The notes below the pieces were generated by a model. The model searched no databases, had not been told where the DNA came from, and saw only the letters and a program-made list of their open reading frames with translations. Both the position numbers and the translations under genes were made by a program. Below, piece by piece: positions 17,636 through 28,000 of a stretch of 64,000 nt of DNA (its first letter is position 1; each line of letters begins with the position of its first letter). The stretch comes from Flavobacterium sp. LC2016-13 (GTDB lineage: Bacteria > Bacteroidota > Bacteroidia > Flavobacteriales > Flavobacteriaceae): NCBI RefSeq assembly GCF_009707955.1, contig NZ_WMDQ01000004.1, positions 1-64,000 of the forward strand, written 5' to 3'.

Positions 17636-20600
17636 ATGAAAAAACATTACTTATTATTATTCTTATTGTTCTTTGTGAGTTTATTGGGTTATTCTCAACA
17701 AGTTGACAGCAATGGAGCTAAAGCAGTTAAAATTATTAACCCGCCAGCATTAAATGCTATTACAGCAAGCGTTACAAATGCAACGGGAGTAGGATTATCT
17801 AATGGAACTATTTCTTTGAATACTATTTCAGGAGGAACACCTCCGTATACCACTAGCTGGTCTAATATTAATAAGCCATTACAATCTGTAAATATAAATG
17901 CGCTTGAAGCAGGAACATATAAAGTAAAAGTAGCTGATTCTAAAGGCTGCCCTGTAGAAGCTGATTTTACCGTATATGAGCCAAATTTAATAACAGTCAG
18001 TATTAATACGCCAGTTTTAATTACTTGTTCAGGAAACAATGGAAGTTTAACTGCAGTAGCCGCTGGAGGTTATCCTTACGGTGGATCACCAAATTACACA
18101 TACACCTGGTTTAAATGTGATAATATAAATGGTGATAATCCACAACCCGTTAGTGGTACAGGACCGCAATTAACTACAAAGGCTGGTTTTTATATGGTAA
18201 ATGTAATGGATAATCAAAATGCCACTATAGCAAAAGCTGTAACGCAGCTAAAAGAAAATACTCAATTAGAAGCTGATGAAAACATTGTTAATGTAAAATG
18301 TTTTGGAGATTCAACAGGTTCAATCAAATTAACACCTAAAGGCGGTTCAGGCACTTATACCATAATATGGGAAGATGATGCTACAATAACATCTTTTGAA
18401 CGCACAGGATTAAGTGCAGACAATTATAGATATACCATTTATGATGCTGCAGTTGCAGGATGTTCTACAGTAAAGAAAACAATTACTGTTAAAGAACCAA
18501 CTAGTGAGCTAAAAGTCAACAGCGGAATAAAACAGCCTACATTAACAAATAATGATGGCCGAATTATTCTTACTGCATCCGGAGGAATTATTCCTGGGGA
18601 AAGCAATACTTATACTTATCAATGGTCAAAAGTGGGAGATCCGCTATTTACTGAAAATGGAAGTCAAAGATTAGATCTGGGAAATGGTACTTATAATATT
18701 AACGTTACATCTTCTTCCGGATGCGTTTTGCCAACTATTACGATAACATTAGAAGCATTAAACATAAAGAGCTATACGCAGGAAAACATTAAATGTTATG
18801 GTGCTGAAACCGGTTCTTTATCTGTAGAAGTAAGTGGAGGAACAAATGATTTAACAGGTTATAAATACAAATGGTTTAAAAACAGTATAGAAATTTTAGG
18901 ACAAACAACTAACGCAATAACAGGAATTTCTGCAGGAAGTTATCGAGTAGAAGTCAGTGATGATATCACAATGATTAGTAAAACCTATATTATTACAACT
19001 GAGCCTTTAGCACCACTTACAGCAACATCAACATCAACAGATGTTATTTGTTATGGAGAAAGTAATGGAACCATAACGCTTAACATTCAGGGAGGAATTA
19101 TTCCATACACAGTTGTTTGGAAAAACGCCATTACATTGCAAGCCGCTAACCCTGCACAATTACCTGCAGGAACATATTCTTATGTAATTACGGATAAAAA
19201 CGGATGTACATTTCCAAGCCCACAGAATATTACAATAAATCAAAATAATGCAATAGCGATAGCAAGTATTGGACAAAAACAGCCTACATTATTTAGTGCC
19301 AATGATGGTGAAATTACTATTAATGCAACTGGAGGAACGAGTAACTATACCTATATTCTAAAGAAAAATAATGTTACTACTCAATATTCAGTAAGCCCTG
19401 TAACAGGATTAGGAGAAGGTGTTTATGAAGTATCTGTGAAAGATAATAATAACTGTACCACAGCTATTCAGACAATTACACTCAAAGCTTTAGCAGTAAC
19501 ATTCGTTAATAAAGTAGATGTTAGCTGTTATGGAGCAAATACCGGAAGTATAGAAGTTCTTGCGACTGGTGGTACACCAATAACTCCTAATCAATATACT
19601 TATAAATGGTATTACAAACAAAAAGCTACAGATACTTATATTTTACTTGCCTCTCAAATTACAAATAAGGCAAACAATTTATATGCTGGATTTTATAAAG
19701 TTGTCGTAACGGACAATGCGAGTGTTTCGAGAGAACTTGAAATTGCAGAATTAACTGAAAGGCCTGTTATTACATGCTCATTTATTAAAACCAATGTAAA
19801 TTGTTTTAATGGCAATGACGGAACAATTACACTTGATATCAAAGGAGGAACAGGAGCTTATACTGTTGTCTGGAAAGATGTAAATGATAATAGTAAAATT
19901 GTTGATCCAACTCAATTAACTGCCGGAGATTATACTTTCAGCATTACAGATGCTAACGGATGTTCTTATCCTGCAACTGCTCCTGTTACAATCACACAGC
20001 CGTTAAAAGCTTTGGTTATATCTTCTTTTAATAAAACTGAAGCAACTGGCTTTGGTCTGACAAACGGTAGTATCGAAATTGTAGCTTCTGAAGGTACATC
20101 TCCATATACTTATCAATGGTACAAAGGAGCTGGTAAAACAATAATCACGGGAAAAACAAATCCATTATTAAATGGAATTGGAGCGGATACTTACACTGTT
20201 GTTGTTACAGATAAAAACCTATGTACAACAGAAGCAACTTATACAATTCTTCAGCCAAATAAACTTTTAATTACTGCAATAACTGAGACTGAATCTATTA
20301 AATGTTTTGGTTACAAAGAAGCTGTTTTAAAAGCTACAATAACCGGAGGTGCTCCTATTGGAGTTGCTGATGCTTATAAAAATTATATCTATAAATGGTA
20401 TAATGAACTTAATCCTTCTGTTACAATATCAACTACTAATCCATCAGAAGCTTTAATTGCCGGAAACTATTTCTTAGAAGTCTCAGATGGATTTGGAAAC
20501 AGTTATACTTCCAATAAAATAATTGTTAACGAACCTACTCCAGTAAAAATTAATTTTACGCAAACAAATGTTTCGTGTAAAAATCAACAAGACGGTTCAA

Positions 20601-22498
20601 TTCATATTACAACAACTGGTGGTACAGGAGCATATACGATTACATGGAGCAAAACTTCAGATGTAGATCCTAATTCTATAAGTAATCTTTTTGCCGGAAA
20701 TTATTCCGTTACAGTAAGAGATGCTAATAATTGTAGCGCCACTCAGGATTTTGTAATAACCGAACCGGAAGTATTAGCTATAAATAAAGTAGTTAAAACG
20801 CCTCCATCAGGCCAGGGAGTAGACGATGCAAGTATTGCAGTAACAGTTCAGGGAGGAACGCCAAATTATAATTTTCAATGGTATGATCAAAATATGAATT
20901 TGATCTATACAGATAATAATAAAGCTTCAAATACCAGTATTTATAATATTTATGCAGGACAATATTTTATCAGCGTTACAGATGCGAATGGTTGTTCGAT
21001 CATAGCAAGAGATTTAGATAAAGTTGATCCTTTGTTTATTGACGTTGTACAAATAAACACAGTACAATGCCATGGTGATGCAACTGCCAGTATAAAAGCA
21101 CTTACTTCTGGTGGTCTTCCAGGTTATTATTATAAATGGTATAATGTAAATAATCCTTCAGTTGTTGTGGGAACGGCAGAAACTTTAACAAATGCCAAAG
21201 CAGGAACCTATTATGTCATAGCAACAGATTCTTTTGATAAATCCATTCAAAGCCAAAATATTATAATTACAGAGCCTACCATATTGACCAATTCTCTTTC
21301 TGCAGAATATACGCGTTGTGGAGATGGTAATGATTGGACTATTGTTTCAAATGTTTCGGAAGGTACTGCTCCTTATACTTATTTATGGAATACAGGTGCA
21401 AAAACGCCTAACTTAATTGATGTAATTCCAGGAAACTATTCTTTATTAGTAACAGATAAAAACGGATGTAAAATCAGCAAAAGCATAACTATTACAGCTC
21501 CCGCACATTTAGATGCTTCAGAAAATATAAAAATTCCAACCTGTTATGCAGGATCAGATGCTACAATTGTTGTAACGACCATTGCAGGAATTGCTCCGTA
21601 TACTTATTTATGGAATACGGGTGAAACATCAAACACTTTAAGTAATGCTAAAGCAGGAACTTATTCTGTTGAAATTAAAGATGCTAAAGGTTGTATTATT
21701 TCAAGAACATATACAATTGTAAATCCACCAAAAGATGTTATAGATCTTGGTGAAGATGTAACATTATGTTTCGATCAGACTTTAACGATGAATGCAACTA
21801 TAGCCGATAATCAAGCTACTTATGCATGGACATCAGACAAAGGTTTTAAAAGTAATAATGCTATGATTACCGTTTCTGAACCGGCAAATTATACCGTTGT
21901 TGTAACTAATAAATTAGGTTGTGAAGCTACAGATACAATCAAGATATCGAGTCAAAATACTGCTATTAGTGCTGAATTTGCTGTTTCATCTCAAGCCTTC
22001 TTAAATGAAAAAATCATCATTGTAGACATTAGTAATCCTATTCCTGATACTGTAGAATGGGTTTTACCTGCTGGTGCAACTGTAGTTTCAAAAGATAAAG
22101 ATTATGCTGAAATAAGTTTTAATGAACTTGGAGAACATGATATTACTATAATTACCAAGAAAGGAAATTGCGTCGCCACTCAAACCAAAACTGTAATGGT
22201 TACAGAAGGAGAATATGAAAATCCGGACGATACAGATTCACAGAAAAAATTTGATTTGAAGATTTATCCAAATCCATCTGACGGAAAATTCACTGTAGAT
22301 GTTACTCTTGATAAAATAATGCCAGGACATATCAAGGTTTATAGTTTAAGTAATAATCAGGTAATAGACTCTAAGTATGAAGAAGGTAAAGACAATTACT
22401 CTTTCAACTTTAGCCTTAATGGTCTTCCGTCAGGAGTTTATTTTATTCTGTTTGAATCACAACAAGGCACTAAATTGAGAAAAATAATCATCAAATAA
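17636..22498 (+). CDS. Giant SprB-repeat cell-surface protein with T9SS type A sorting domain
   Basis: A 1620-aa secreted adhesin-like protein. I choose the ATG at 17636 because it starts a proper signal peptide (MKKHYLLLFLLFFVSLLGYS); the longer frame overlaps the previous gene. After it come 16 SprB-type repeats of about 75-90 aa (about residues 35-1366), then an Ig-like domain, a PKD-like domain and a C-terminal type A sorting domain (about 1538-1620, from KFDLKIYPNPSDGKFTVDV to GVYFILFESQQ...RKIIIK). Such proteins cross the outer membrane by the type IX system and stay on the surface; SprB itself is the mobile gliding adhesin of Flavobacterium johnsoniae. No PorP/SprF-type partner gene is present here. 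A different beta-barrel gene follows instead. Confidence 0.9.
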   Translation: MKKHYLLLFLLFFVSLLGYSQQVDSNGAKAVKIINPPALNAITASVTNATGVGLSNGTISLNTISGGTPPYTTSWSNINKPLQSVNINALEAGTYKVKVADSKGCPVEADFTVYEPNLITVSINTPVLITCSGNNGSLTAVAAGGYPYGGSPNYTYTWFKCDNINGDNPQPVSGTGPQLTTKAGFYMVNVMDNQNATIAKAVTQLKENTQLEADENIVNVKCFGDSTGSIKLTPKGGSGTYTIIWEDDATITSFERTGLSADNYRYTIYDAAVAGCSTVKKTITVKEPTSELKVNSGIKQPTLTNNDGRIILTASGGIIPGESNTYTYQWSKVGDPLFTENGSQRLDLGNGTYNINVTSSSGCVLPTITITLEALNIKSYTQENIKCYGAETGSLSVEVSGGTNDLTGYKYKWFKNSIEILGQTTNAITGISAGSYRVEVSDDITMISKTYIITTEPLAPLTATSTSTDVICYGESNGTITLNIQGGIIPYTVVWKNAITLQAANPAQLPAGTYSYVITDKNGCTFPSPQNITINQNNAIAIASIGQKQPTLFSANDGEITINATGGTSNYTYILKKNNVTTQYSVSPVTGLGEGVYEVSVKDNNNCTTAIQTITLKALAVTFVNKVDVSCYGANTGSIEVLATGGTPITPNQYTYKWYYKQKATDTYILLASQITNKANNLYAGFYKVVVTDNASVSRELEIAELTERPVITCSFIKTNVNCFNGNDGTITLDIKGGTGAYTVVWKDVNDNSKIVDPTQLTAGDYTFSITDANGCSYPATAPVTITQPLKALVISSFNKTEATGFGLTNGSIEIVASEGTSPYTYQWYKGAGKTIITGKTNPLLNGIGADTYTVVVTDKNLCTTEATYTILQPNKLLITAITETESIKCFGYKEAVLKATITGGAPIGVADAYKNYIYKWYNELNPSVTISTTNPSEALIAGNYFLEVSDGFGNSYTSNKIIVNEPTPVKINFTQTNVSCKNQQDGSIHITTTGGTGAYTITWSKTSDVDPNSISNLFAGNYSVTVRDANNCSATQDFVITEPEVLAINKVVKTPPSGQGVDDASIAVTVQGGTPNYNFQWYDQNMNLIYTDNNKASNTSIYNIYAGQYFISVTDANGCSIIARDLDKVDPLFIDVVQINTVQCHGDATASIKALTSGGLPGYYYKWYNVNNPSVVVGTAETLTNAKAGTYYVIATDSFDKSIQSQNIIITEPTILTNSLSAEYTRCGDGNDWTIVSNVSEGTAPYTYLWNTGAKTPNLIDVIPGNYSLLVTDKNGCKISKSITITAPAHLDASENIKIPTCYAGSDATIVVTTIAGIAPYTYLWNTGETSNTLSNAKAGTYSVEIKDAKGCIISRTYTIVNPPKDVIDLGEDVTLCFDQTLTMNATIADNQATYAWTSDKGFKSNNAMITVSEPANYTVVVTNKLGCEATDTIKISSQNTAISAEFAVSSQAFLNEKIIIVDISNPIPDTVEWVLPAGATVVSKDKDYAEISFNELGEHDITIITKKGNCVATQTKTVMVTEGEYENPDDTDSQKKFDLKIYPNPSDGKFTVDVTLDKIMPGHIKVYSLSNNQVIDSKYEEGKDNYSFNFSLNGLPSGVYFILFESQQGTKLRKIIIK
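17738..21733 (+). repeat. Sixteen SprB-type protein repeats arranged as five A-B-C triplets plus one
   Basis: The repeats alternate in three kinds by cysteine position. Type A (1, 4, 7, 10, 13) lacks the early Cys but keeps a late one. Type B (2, 5, 8, 11, 14) keeps the early Cys (CYG, CFG, CHG) but lacks the late one. Type C (3, 6, 9, 12, 15 and the extra 16) has both. One triplet is about 250 aa. The DNA itself is diverged, so this is an old higher-order duplication. Confidence 0.8.
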
Positions 22499-22587
22499 GT
22501 TGTGTTTTTCAGAGTAAGTATCAAATTAATAATGAAAATCAATCAGCAGAAAATAACTGCTGATTTGATTCTCATATCATAACAAAG

Positions 22588-25038
22588 ATGATTTTAAAAA
22601 GATTAAAATTTAATATAATATTACTTTTTGTAAGTGCATTTGGTTTTTCACAGAACTTTAATGTTCAGGAAGTTGGTAAAGCAAAATTGGTAAATGTTTC
22701 AGGAGGAGCATCTGCTAATACAGTATTCTATTCAGGAAATGCAGCCAGAGAACCTTTTAGCTATTTTTTAAACGGAAATATTAATTTTAATATCGCCGGA
22801 TTATACAATATTCCATTATCGTTTTCATACACCAATCAAAAATTTGGATATGAAAAACCGGTATTAATGAACCGTTTGAGCATACACCCATCTTATAAAT
22901 GGATAACTGCACATATTGGTGATGTAAGCATGACTTTTTCTCCTTACACTTTAAGCGGGCATCAATTTTCTGGTTTTGGAGTTGACTTAACTCCGCAAGG
23001 AAAATTTAAAGTTAGTGCCATGTACGGCCGATTGCTAAAAAATAGCGAATACAATACTGCTTACCCGGATCTTTTACCAACGTATAAAAGATTTGGTTAC
23101 GGTTTTAAAACAAATTATGCATTAGAGCAAATAACGCTTGGACTTACTTTTTTTAAAGCAAAAGACGAAATAAACTCCATTTCAAATCCGATACTATTTG
23201 AATTAGGTGTTTCTCCGAAGGAAAATGCAGCAATAAGTTTTGAAACTAATTTTAAGCTTTTCCAAAAATTACAAGTCTTTACCGAATTTGCGAATAGCAG
23301 CATCACCGAAGATACAAGAACAACCGATGGAACTAAAGCAAAAGGAGTTGCAGCTTTGTTTTTGAGTCCAAACAACACAACATCAAGTTATAATGCCTTC
23401 AAAGGTCAATTGGTTTATCCAGCCGGAAAAGGTTCCTTAGGATTAGGATATGAACGAATTGATCCAAATTACAGAACATTAGGTGGATATTATTTTAATA
23501 ATGACTTAGAAAATATTACGGTAAATGCTTCTCAATCTTTATATAAAGACAAAGTTTCTATCTCTGTAAATTTAGGATTGCAAAAAGACAATCTTGACAA
23601 ACAAAAAGAAAGCCAAATGAAACGTTTAGTATCAGCACTAACCGTTGATTACCGTGCGAATGAAAAACTGAATTTTAATATCAATTATTCTAATTTTCAA
23701 TCTTATACCAATAGTAGAAATCAATTTGATTATATCAATCAGGTTTCTAATTTCGATTATCTGGATACTTTAAATTTCAGACAAGTCAATCAAAATGCTT
23801 CGATTGCAGTAAACTATTTATTGAAGAGTGATAAACGCATAAAAAAATCGATCAACGCTAACTTTTCAATGCAAGATGCCATAAATCAGCAACAAGGAAA
23901 AACAATTGCAGGCGGTGCAAGCACTTATTACAACTCCGGTCTTACGTATAGTATTGGATATCCGGAAAGAGATTTGAATATTAATGCAGCCATAAATAAC
24001 ACTTATGGGAAAACTGATAGTGGCAAAAGTTTAATTTTTGGACCAACAATTGGCGCTACAAAATTATTCTTCGATAAAAAATTCACAACCTCTGCTTCTA
24101 CCAGTTACAATACAAGTTATAACGATGGGGTAAAACAAAACGATATTTTTAATATTAGATTAAACGGTTCTTATATCTATTTGCAAAAACATAATTTCAA
24201 TATGGGTATTATTTCATTGTTTAGTAATTCATCAACTCAGAAAAACAATGATCTAACTGGAACTTTAACCTACACCTACTCTTTTGATAAAATAAAACTA
24301 CGTCCTAAAAGAGAGCCGAGAACAGCAGACGATTTAAATTTAAATCCGACTTTGAAAATAAGTTCAAACGGGAAAAATTTTGAAGGTACGCGTGATGAAA
24401 TTACGACACAGTTAAAAGATATGCAACTGGCTTTAAATCCATTGCCTGCTGAAGATAATACTAATATGGAACATCTGTTAACATTAGCAACTTTAACTCC
24501 TAATGAAAAGCAGTTTAAAGAAAAAGTACTGGATTATTTAGAAGCCTATGATTCTGAAGCCGAGACATTAAAAAAATACAACGAATATTTGGCTGAAGCT
24601 TCACAAAAGCTGGAAAAAGAAATTTCTACTAAAGATGAAAGTCTTGAAAATTCTTATGTAGCTGCGCTTGGAAGAGTAAACAGTAATCCATTAAATGGTA
24701 AAAATGAAGCCGATATTACAGATAAAACAGCTTATAAATCATATTTGAGATTGGTTGAAAGAAGCGATAATAGTCGCAATCAGCTAATGCATCACAGATG
24801 GATGATGAAGGAAATTTCGGCCTTGTCTAAAATCCCGGCGACCGAAATTCAGAAAAACCAATATGCAGCTGATTTTAGTAAACAAGAAATAGAAGCAACT
24901 TTTAAATTAATAAAAGATAAAAAATCAGCAACTGAAATAGTAGATGCAGTTGAAATAAAAATGATACCATTTTATCATGACCTGGCAGTTAAAAATGCCA
25001 CAATTGATGATATTGATTTAAAGCACATTCAGAAATAA
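22588..25038 (+). CDS. Predicted outer-membrane beta-barrel with C-terminal helical domain
   Basis: An 816-aa protein with a signal peptide (MILKRLKFNIILLFVSAFGFSQ). Residues about 30-570 alternate hydrophobic and polar residues with many aromatic strand ends and short turns (for example FSYFLNGNINFNIAGLYNIPLSFSYT, KFKVSAMYGRLL, SLGLGYERIDPNYRTLGGYYF), as in a large outer-membrane barrel. About residues 575-816 are charged, helical and coiled-coil-like (EKQFKEKVLDYLEAYDSEAE, YLAEASQKLEKE) and probably face the periplasm. I do not recognise it as a PorP/SprF, TonB-dependent or Omp85 protein. Lying between the sorted SprB-repeat protein and the toxin gene, it is the best candidate for an anchor or pore of the system. 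That role is an inference. Confidence 0.75.
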   Translation: MILKRLKFNIILLFVSAFGFSQNFNVQEVGKAKLVNVSGGASANTVFYSGNAAREPFSYFLNGNINFNIAGLYNIPLSFSYTNQKFGYEKPVLMNRLSIHPSYKWITAHIGDVSMTFSPYTLSGHQFSGFGVDLTPQGKFKVSAMYGRLLKNSEYNTAYPDLLPTYKRFGYGFKTNYALEQITLGLTFFKAKDEINSISNPILFELGVSPKENAAISFETNFKLFQKLQVFTEFANSSITEDTRTTDGTKAKGVAALFLSPNNTTSSYNAFKGQLVYPAGKGSLGLGYERIDPNYRTLGGYYFNNDLENITVNASQSLYKDKVSISVNLGLQKDNLDKQKESQMKRLVSALTVDYRANEKLNFNINYSNFQSYTNSRNQFDYINQVSNFDYLDTLNFRQVNQNASIAVNYLLKSDKRIKKSINANFSMQDAINQQQGKTIAGGASTYYNSGLTYSIGYPERDLNINAAINNTYGKTDSGKSLIFGPTIGATKLFFDKKFTTSASTSYNTSYNDGVKQNDIFNIRLNGSYIYLQKHNFNMGIISLFSNSSTQKNNDLTGTLTYTYSFDKIKLRPKREPRTADDLNLNPTLKISSNGKNFEGTRDEITTQLKDMQLALNPLPAEDNTNMEHLLTLATLTPNEKQFKEKVLDYLEAYDSEAETLKKYNEYLAEASQKLEKEISTKDESLENSYVAALGRVNSNPLNGKNEADITDKTAYKSYLRLVERSDNSRNQLMHHRWMMKEISALSKIPATEIQKNQYAADFSKQEIEATFKLIKDKKSATEIVDAVEIKMIPFYHDLAVKNATIDDIDLKHIQK

Positions 25039-25090
25039 AAACTGTAGAAAACAAAGTCGGAAGACATCACAAGATATAATACCAAAAATA

Positions 25091-28000
25091 ATGGATAAAC
25101 CACAATTACCCAAAATGCTAAAAAAACTACACCTACTCTTTTTTCTTGTATGCTCATTAATAGGATTGAGTGGCTACGCACAATCTTTTCCTGTTACCAT
25201 AAGTACACAAATCACGCAGCCATCTCCTATTTATTTAAGCAATTATGCTGATGCAACTACGATAAATAGTCCAATAAAAATACAATTGGTATTGAACGAT
25301 TTAACGATTTCAAACCGACAAGTTCGACTGAAATTTTATTTCCAGGGAAATTCTATTTCGTTTTCTTCAAATGATTTTGTTGTAGGTGCAAGACCATTAT
25401 ATCTTGAAGGAGGTTTTCCGCTGCAGCTTAACAATGTTGATTTAGCGCCTTATTTTGAATTTCAAAATATATTAGGTTTAAATCCAAATCAATATGCACA
25501 GCCATTACCAGAAGGTATTTATAATTTTTCCGTTGAAGTTTATGATTTTGCTACAAACAAAAAACTGTCTAAGAAAACCAGTGTAACGACAATTATTTTT
25601 CAGAATGAACCTCCGTTCTTAAACTTGCCTTTGAATAATGCTTCAATAATGCAGTCAAATATTCAAAACATTATATTCAGCTGGACACCAAGAAGTATCA
25701 ATGTAAGCAATGTAGAATATGAGTTTTCATTGGTCGAAATTTGGGATAATTATACACCTGTACAAAATGCGTTTGCTTATTCTCCACCTTTATATACAAC
25801 CACAACAAGAAATACAACATTTCAATATGGCATAAGTCAACCTCAACTTATTCCCGGAAAAAAATACGCCTGGCGAATAAAAGCCAAAGCCATTTTGGGT
25901 GCAGAAGAAATTGGTGTTTTTAAAAATAATGGTTATAGCGAAATTTTTTCTTTTAACTATGAAGTCTCTTGTACAGCACCATTATCGATAACAACAACAG
26001 GTGTTAGCGAAGATCAGGCAAAAGTAAGCTGGAGCGGTAATATTGATAATTTTGATTATCAGGTTAATTACCGAGAAAAAAATGCAGGTTCAGAATGGTA
26101 CAAAGTTGTAACTCCCAGAGAATCGATAACTATTAGCAATTTAAAACCAAATGCGACTTACGAATATACAGTAGGAGCTTCCTGTGATGTTGGTAAATAT
26201 ACACATAGTACAGTTCACGAATTTACAACACTAGAAAAAGATGAAATTGCATTTGCCGGTTGTGGAATAAAACCAGATCCAAAAGATTTGGCTAATAAAA
26301 CACCTTTACCGCAACTTTTTCCGAATGATGTTGTAACGGCCGGAGATTTCCCAATTGTAGTCTTAAAAGCAACAGGAAGCAATGGAAGTTTTACAGGAGA
26401 AGGATATGTAACCCTGCCCTTCTTAGAAAAATTCAGAAAACTGATTGATGCCGCTGATGCTCTGGGAGGTGATAAAATTAATCTTGGACAGTTCTCCCGT
26501 ATCCGAATTACGTTTAATAATATTGGTGTAAATACTGATTTCAAATTAATTTCAGGAGAAATTGTAGCTAGTTACGATCCTAATTGGGGCGGAATGGCTG
26601 ATTTAGATGGTGTCGTAAATGATGCATTTGGAGATGCGGGTAATGTTGTGAACCATCAATATGATTTATCTATAAAATCTGTAGTAAAAAATCCTGATGG
26701 GACTATAACAGTAACAAGTACTACAGGAGTAACTTCGGTACTAGATAAAACGGTAAATGATATTGTTATTACAGATAAAGACGGCAAACAATATGCTGTT
26801 CCTGCCAATGCTCCTGCCGGAGATATCAAACAAACAGGACAATTGGCTCCAGGCGGAATTCCAACTTCTAAAAACACAAACGGAATGGGATCTGGTGGCG
26901 ATGTTGCTGAGATTTCTTCTCCAGATGTCAATGTTATTTTCTCTAAAGGAGATGGAAAATATTCATTTGATACAGCTCCAACAGCCGAAAATGGAAGCTT
27001 GACCAAAACCTATCAAACAATTCCGAAAAAAGGCGGCGGTACTTATAAAGTAAATTATAAAGCAATATCAGACAATCCTAACACTGATGTTGTAGTAGCA
27101 ACGGTTGATTTTAAAAACGGAAAAACGAAGAAGGATCTTGTTTTTAAAACTCAAAACGGTACCGCAATAGACAGTACTCAAATTGTATGGAAAGACAATG
27201 TTGCAACACTTACATTGAAAAAGACGTTAGATTTTGCAAAAGAAACAATCCTTGCAACCGTAAGACCAGCAACTCCAAAAGATTCAAAAGAAGCTGCTGG
27301 AAAATATGATATTGCGGGTACGATGGATTTGTGGCATTTGACGAATAAAAAGGTAAATGTGACTCTGGTAAGGGTTAATAATGCAACAATTCCAAACGAT
27401 GCTCAATCTCAGTTAAATGCTATATATGAGCCTGCAGGAGTAACATTTAACGTTAATACAGTAGATGTAACTTTAGACAACACTTGGGGCGAAAGCATTG
27501 AAACCAGTGAAAGCGGTTTACTAGCTACTTACACGGCTGAACAACAACAAATAACTGCAAACTTAAAACTAAAATTAGGTGCAGATTATAAAAAAGATAC
27601 TTATTATGTAATTTATACAGATGCTCCATCAAGTAAATCTAACATCTTAGGTTTCATGCCATTGAAACGTCAATATGGGTTTATTTTTAATAAAGCCAAT
27701 ATCGTTCGCACTTTAGCACACGAATTAGGTCATGGTGTTTTTGGTTTACAGCATCCTTTTACAGAATACAACACTTCCACAACGACTGATTTATTAATGG
27801 ATTATGGAACTGGAGTTCTATTGAGTCATAATGATTGGCAGGTTCTTCATGCGCCGGGATTGCAGTTGTATCCGTTTATTCAGGGGGATGAAGATGGAGA
27901 AAACATTAGAACATATGATAAAATACCATACTCTTTTGTCAATTTAGATAAAGATCCAAAAGATGAAACAAAAGGAACAGTATCATTTGTAACACCTGAT

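Noticed and set aside
17738..21733. The repeat array as a CRISPR or DNA satellite
   Set aside because: The period is at protein level, the DNA copies are diverged, and the frame is open throughout.
26215..27006. Minus-strand open frames inside the 2018-aa toxin gene
   Set aside because: They mirror the codon pattern of the real gene and give Pro/Ser-rich nonsense proteins.
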